From the NCBI GenBank assembly GCA_030704615.1, contig CM060733.1, positions 11,842,001-11,906,000 of the forward strand: a stretch of DNA of 64,000 bases. Direction: 5' to 3'. The DNA comes from Takakia lepidozioides. Lineage: Eukaryota; Streptophyta; Takakiopsida; Takakiales; Takakiaceae. Position 1 is the first letter of the stretch. Each line of letters begins with the position of its first letter. The notes below the pieces were generated by a model. That model saw nothing but the letters and a program-made list of their open reading frames with translations. It was not told where the DNA came from and searched no databases. Of the stretch, positions 59,401-64,000 are shown one piece after another. Made by a program: the position numbers and the translations under genes.

Positions 59401-62400
59401 TACTTTTGTCCAAATAAATGAGCAGATGAAGGGATGGATGACAGTGTTGCCGAATGTCTGCATCAATGGACTGTAGTAATGCCACAAGGATTCCGGTAGC
59501 AACATACAGAAACAGCAAACAGAGATGAACATTTTAGTGACAGGTACAGGCTGTGCCGTATCACCCTGTGTCATAGACCAAAATTCAACGTGGAGTTCTA
59601 TGCCGTCACAAAAGAGCATGAGTTTCATGCAGCAGGTGTCCTTGGTATGATCCTTCTAAGATTATACCTGGTGTGTGACCTGCTGCAGTATATAAGGAGG
59701 AGTAAAGGAGTGACTACACCAGAGGAGGGCAGTCCAGAGTCCATTCCTTTGCCTGGGTTGGCAGAGCTCAAGGGTCAATGGCACGGTACTCTTGAAGCAA
59801 GTGGTGGTGGCAATGGTGACACCACGGTCTGGTTCTCTCTGACACAGATTTTCCTTGATTTGATGTTGACGTACAATTCACTGACTTTACATGCAAGACA
59901 TCTGATAAAATGCAGTATTTATTTACAGTGTTTGAGATACCTTTTGTTGGATTGAGCAGGCAGATTTTGATCTACGGGGAGAAGATTGGGAATGGGGTGC
60001 CTACAAAACCCAACGAGTCATTGCAATTGGTGACTTTGGCAACAATGATGGCCTTCGGCTTGAGAACTTTTTCATCCAAAAGGACACTGCAACGCTCCAT
60101 GCAGATGGCACCCTTTTAGGCCCAAAACCCAACCTGCATTTTGCAGTTTTGAATTTCCCAGTTGGCCTGGTTCCCCCTCTCTTACATGCAATTCAGTCTT
60201 CTAGTTCTGAGCCTCTCCCATCTCCCTCTGCACGTGGACCCCATACACGCATTAAAGGGATTCTCTATATGGAAGGAGATCTTCGGGGTCATCTAGTGCA
60301 GCCCCAATGTGATGTTCAGATACGGTTGCTCGATGGCTCTATAGGTGGCGTCAGCTTGGGCAGAGCTGAGGTGGCAGCTTCAATCACCTCCACCAACCGG
60401 CTGGCTTTCAATGCAGTCTTGGAGCCTGTGACGCACTCTGGCCATGTGCGTGTACGTGGGAGCCTGCCCATGGGCCCGGGGGGCAGTCTTGAGAACTTGC
60501 AGGATGACCGAGAAGAAGATCGGGCAAGGGAGAGGGAGAAAAATAGGCGAGCTCGTGGGCGGGGTTGGGAAAGGAAGCGGGAGAGAGAGGGTGATGACTC
60601 TGAAGAGAAGGAGCCCATTCCTGAGAAGAGCGGGGGAGATGAGGGCTGGGGTGTTCGCCTGGCGGAGAGCCTGAAGGCTTTGGAAGACCAATTTGTTGAT
60701 ACCAGTGCTGTCCAGGTGGATGCTGCAGTCAAAGATGGGGGCATGATGCTGCTTACAGCTATTTCACCAGGCCTCCACTGGCTCCAGGGAAATGCTGACA
60801 TCACACTGCAGGTAAGCTCCCAGCATAGTCTGCATGAGGGGATACATATTTCAGATTGTGTTAATGTTCCATCATGACTTCCACCTTTCTAAGTTTCCTT
60901 GTAGTACAGTTGTAGGACTCTGGGTTTGGTTTGGTTGACTTTGTCTTCTTTTTTGAAGGGATTTCAGTTTTGATTTGTGGGCAGCAGGTAAGTACACAAG
61001 ATTCAATTATACTGCAATCTATTATAGAGAGTGGCCACAGTGTTTCACGGAGATCTGTTGTGAGGCATGTGCATTCCATTGGGAGGCCTGGCAATCCGTG
61101 GGTGAGATTCTGGTTTTAAGAACACAGCGTACATGTGGGCATAGAAATTCTGGGACTTCTGGGGAGGCTCCTGATGGAAATGGCAATTAGTGCTAAAGTT
61201 CAAATTGACTGGCAGTTCGAAGAAAGGAAACAAACTGTGCCCTAGATAAAAATTCACACATGCCTCTAGTGGTACTGTGGAAAGAAAACCAGTATGAAGA
61301 GACAAAGCCTGAGAGACGAAGACATTGAGAGCAGCAAGAAGAAATGCATGCGAAGCTAACTTGTCCGACAAGTACTACCACCTATATGCCTGCAGTTTGT
61401 AGGTATCATCGCCTATTGCTCATAATTGCCAGGTTTCTCAATTTCACGATCCTCTAACATGGAACCCATGGTCTCTTAACTAGATTTGGGGGATTATCAT
61501 GTTACTCAGGTCAGGGGGACGATTCAGCAGCCAATTGCAGATGGTGTGGCTTACTTCCACAAGGTAGCGATATCATCACCTGTGCTGCCTAAGCCTCTCT
61601 CCAATCTTGGGGGGAAAATTCGTGTGAAGAACAACCAGCTTTGTGTAGAGGGGCTTGAAGGGAGAGTGGGAAGACGTGGCCACCTGGAGGTGAAAGGCCA
61701 ATTGCCCCTCAGATCCAGCGATATTCCTACCAATGGAGAGGCTATAGAGATCAAAACTGAAACCTTGGAAGTGCGAGCAAGAAATGTTTTCAGGTGCTTA
61801 GTCCTGATGCAAAATTAAGTGAGAATTTCAACTACTTTGAGGTGGCCTAAAGATAGGGAGATCATGTTCTGGACGAGATTCTGGCTGCTGCACTTGAAAA
61901 CATTCTAATCAAGAAGTTTAGGATGGGATATGCAAGTTTGAACCTGCTTTTTGGTGTTGTAGCTTTGGCTGATGAAGTCACTGGAAATGGTGCTTGGCGT
62001 GGGCAGTGGGCAGGTGGACAGCCAGGTGCGGTTGATGGGCTCTCTTTTGGAACCTGAGGTTACCGGAGTGATAAAGCTGAGTCATGGTGAGGCCTACCTC
62101 TCTCAAGAAAAGGGGTTTGAGAAGGGTGCGAGTGCCTCCCCTTCAACTATATCCACCAGTCCCCCAGGGGGCGGCTACAGCTGGATGGCAGCTGCTGAAA
62201 ACATTGCACGGAGTCACACTGCTGATGCGTTTATCTTGCCAGATAACCTCATCAGCAAGCCGTCGGGTATGTGAGCTCTCAGTTAGGTAATTTGTTGCAA
62301 GGTGCACAGGCACCTCTTGGACCACAAGAACTTTCAGTAGAGAAGTTTTGGAGTCATAGAGGTTTTTTGTTGGCGAGAAGGAAAATTTGCCATTGAAATT

Positions 62401-63391
62401 TGTATTCCTTGGTACCTAAACCTGTCAATGATAGAATGCTGCAGTTCATCTGGTTTCAAGTACACAAATGAGAGTTCAACTGCACCTTCACTGTCTTGTG
62501 CCAGAGCAACAAGCTTTGGAAGTTTGGACTTTCATTTGCAATCCATCCCATAATCTAAATCTTTCGGTTGCCATGTTGTAATTTGTGAAGGTGCAGGAGA
62601 GGAGCTGATAATGGGAGATGGCAGCAAGGATCGAAGCACACAGCCTCCTGTATCTGTTCGATTACGTGGGCTTAAATTGCAGCTTGGGCCTGAGCTTCGC
62701 ATGGTGTATCCTTTGATTCTCAACTTTGCTGTCAGCGGGGAACTGGAGCTCAATGGATTTGCAGATCCCCTTCGGGTGAAGCCTAAGGGCACTTTGACTT
62801 TCGAGAATGGGGACGTTAATCTTGTTGCCACTCAGGTAGATTTTTTTGACTCTGTTGTGTGACCAGGACTATTAACGTGCTGCTAAAGTCATTATGTTGT
62901 GGCAGTGATGATGGTTACTAATCACTAATCTAGTGGGTTTGCATGGATCAGGCTATGATTTCCTGTCATTTATCAGGGTTGTTTGCTTGAACATATTGTT
63001 ATCTTTTTTATCAGGGGGAACCTTTTTGTTCGCAACACTCTTTCCCTCATATCCTTCCTGTATTTGCAAAATGCATCTCGACCAATGCTGTTGTTGAGTT
63101 CTTGAGGTAACAGGTTTCTTGGATACCTCTGTTCAAGATTCTAGCTATCACCACAAAGCAGCGATCAAAACCTCAAAGCGGAAGAATTGATGCTTGCAGG
63201 TTAGGCTCAACAGGGACCATCCAAACAGGGCTAAATTTGAGCCTGATCAGGGCTTAGACCCTACCCTTGACCTGGCACTGGTGGGGGCAGAATGGCAGCT
63301 CGTGGTTCAAGGACGTGCTCGCAACTGGCAAGACAACCTTGTTCTCACGTCTAATGGCACCGGAAAGCAAGATACCCTCACTTCCTTTGAG
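47767..63391 (+). CDS. TIC236: TIC236, plastid inner-envelope TamB/DUF490 protein (3' end outside window)
   Basis: TIC236 spans the envelope intermembrane space, linking the TOC channel to the TIC complex during protein import, and is related to bacterial TamB. Recognised exons: 47767-49312, 49416-49635, 50075-50267, 50539-50598, 50990-51094, 53558-53697, 53826-53888, 54075-54305, 54544-54627, 54980-55137, 55264-55831, 56407-56607, 56806-56865, 57437-57559, 58027-58299, 58963-59028, 59689-59826, 59960-60811, 61510-61793, 62007-62266, 62597-62835, 63200-63391. They give about 2,018 codons; Arabidopsis has about 2,170, so roughly 150 C-terminal residues are missing. Residues 1-120 look like a transit peptide and 125-141 are the membrane anchor. 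SSIGPHAEEFSCGEIPG, NSRYELQGEYVLPGP, LPGLAELKGQWHG, KGILYMEGDLRG and GPELRMVYPLILNFAVSG match the family. Exon 1 ends in a long acidic linker. The exon 6-7 junction is off by one base. Confidence 0.93.
51607..53501 (-). mobile_element. LINE cluster in TIC236 intron 5, antisense, with TSD
   Basis: Three LINE 3' segments of the 10.8-kb family lie in a row. They are a diverged copy at about 51607-52006, a short 3' piece at about 52020-52185, and the longest copy at about 52243-53501. The longest reaches back to ...RPTLEYGSAIWVDNSNQA...SLESIQVGVLKECMS, upstream of the zinc knuckle. AAGGATTACA occurs exactly at both outer edges (51597-51606 and 53502-53511), consistent with a target duplication around the whole cluster. 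Microsatellites sit at about 52190-52241 and 53409-53436. The cluster is antisense to TIC236 and accounts for most of the 2.46-kb intron. Confidence 0.82.
58387..58412 (+). repeat. 26-bp stub of the LINE 3' terminus in a TIC236 intron
   Basis: Twenty-five of 26 bases match the extreme 3' end of the LINE (reverse complement of 10842-10867), ending at CTTATGAGT. The preceding bases do not match. It lies in the intron after the exon ending at 58299 and is in the sense orientation, opposite to the LINE cluster upstream. Confidence 0.65.
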
Positions 63392-64000
63392 GTCTCTCTT
63401 CTTTTTGTTTATTTGTTGTTAAAGACGAGTCGGGCAAGACCCCAGATCAACCTCATTTTGTGTTTCTCTTGGATGTTATAGAGCTTCTCTTTCCCAGGGT
63501 TTTTTCCTTCCTTCTCCCCTCCTCTGATATCCCTTCGAAATTGTACTAGAAGAGTGAGGCCAAGATTCGTATGGCCTGTTTGGGACCCAAGAATTGCCTG
63601 AAAAACCTCACATCGTTGGGCATTTGGGTGATTTCAGCTTCCCCATGTTGCAAACTCGTGAGGAAGTTGGCGACATCTTTACAGAATCCACCTGTTCCAT
63701 CTCTGGGCATGTTGGTATTGATAGAAAACACCTTATACGTTGTAGTCAGCACTGTGCTGAAAGAGAGTCCCTCTTTGATCACACAGCAGACTGACACTGT
63801 TTTGCACTTTCCTCTCATTTGAGCAGCTCACGAAGGTTGTTGGGTTTGAATTCTGAATTCAAATTTTCATGATCCGTCTTGGAGCAAGGGTTTAGGTTTC
63901 TAATGCTGTCTTTGTCTGTTACCCCCTCCACTCCCATAATCTCTGTGAATGAAGGTTTTTTTTTTCATCTTCCTTTTCCAGAGATTCCTCACCTCAGTGG
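63392..64000 (+). other. TIC236 intron sequence and unresolved next exon
   Basis: The exon ending at 63391 is followed by a clear GTCTCT donor. A segment starting AGTGAGGCCAAG at about 63553 encodes SEAK, reminiscent of the SEAAKVFE that comes next in TIC236, but the following residues do not fit. A good acceptor (CCTTTTCCAG) occurs at about 63972-63981, just before the window ends. I cannot decide which starts the next exon. Confidence 0.35.

Noticed and set aside
61794-62006. Apparent one-base frame error between TIC236 exons near 61.9 kb
   Set aside because: Using the acceptor at 62006 rather than 61962 restores both the phase and the conserved SGQVDSQ, so the junction is normal.
1-64000. 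tRNA, rRNA or CRISPR features
   Set aside because: I looked for TPsiC-type GGTTCGAATCC words, rRNA-like blocks and regular short direct repeats with unique spacers, and found none convincing; the regular arrays present are hairpin or satellite repeats.

Overview
This is nuclear DNA from a green plant of the streptophyte lineage. Two host genes with many spliced introns carry plastid- and apoplast-type proteins, and the space between them is filled with plant-type transposable elements (hAT, CACTA-like, Ty3/gypsy, LINE). I cannot name the species. The LINE and hAT types and the TE density suggest a non-seed streptophyte (charophyte, bryophyte or lycophyte), but this is a weak inference. Only two host genes are convincing. 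Most open frames in the window are noise.

Layout. 0-9.4 kb is intergenic: a LINE fragment at the left edge, a CACTA-like end (1.4-2.1 kb), a small hAT-type element with an 8-bp target duplication (4.0-4.7 kb), microsatellites and a duplicated 0.2-kb block. 9.4-17.0 kb, minus strand, is a polyamine oxidase gene of at least 11 exons with a secretory-type N-terminus. One of its introns holds a LINE insertion flanked by a 10-bp target duplication. 17.3-24.9 kb holds a TA-flanked MITE, then a 5.9-kb hAT-type element split by a 5.2-kb CACTA-like element that carries a broken PPR fragment.

25-46 kb is a transposon landscape. Its centre is an 11.3-kb structure (26.83-38.16 kb) bounded by inverted arrays of short GCGACC hairpins. 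Just inside each array lies a TATA box. The left one faces a BED/DUF659 (hAT-like) transposase gene. The right one faces a convergent gene whose fragments read as a protein-kinase-like domain. Between them sit a gutted Ty3/gypsy element and several tandem repeat families. 38.5-43 kb carries more GCGAC-rich repeat modules in direct and inverted orientation, 43.0-44.6 kb a decayed LINE behind a 33-C tract, and 44.8-46.1 kb a second hAT transposase.

47.8-64 kb, plus strand, is most of TIC236, the plastid inner-envelope TamB/DUF490 protein that bridges the outer and inner protein-import translocons. About 22 exons (roughly 2,000 codons) are recognisable and the gene runs off the right edge. A tandem LINE cluster sits antisense in one of its introns. 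The two host genes do not form a pathway together. What links the window is repeated invasion of the same loci by a few TE families, with target duplications still readable.
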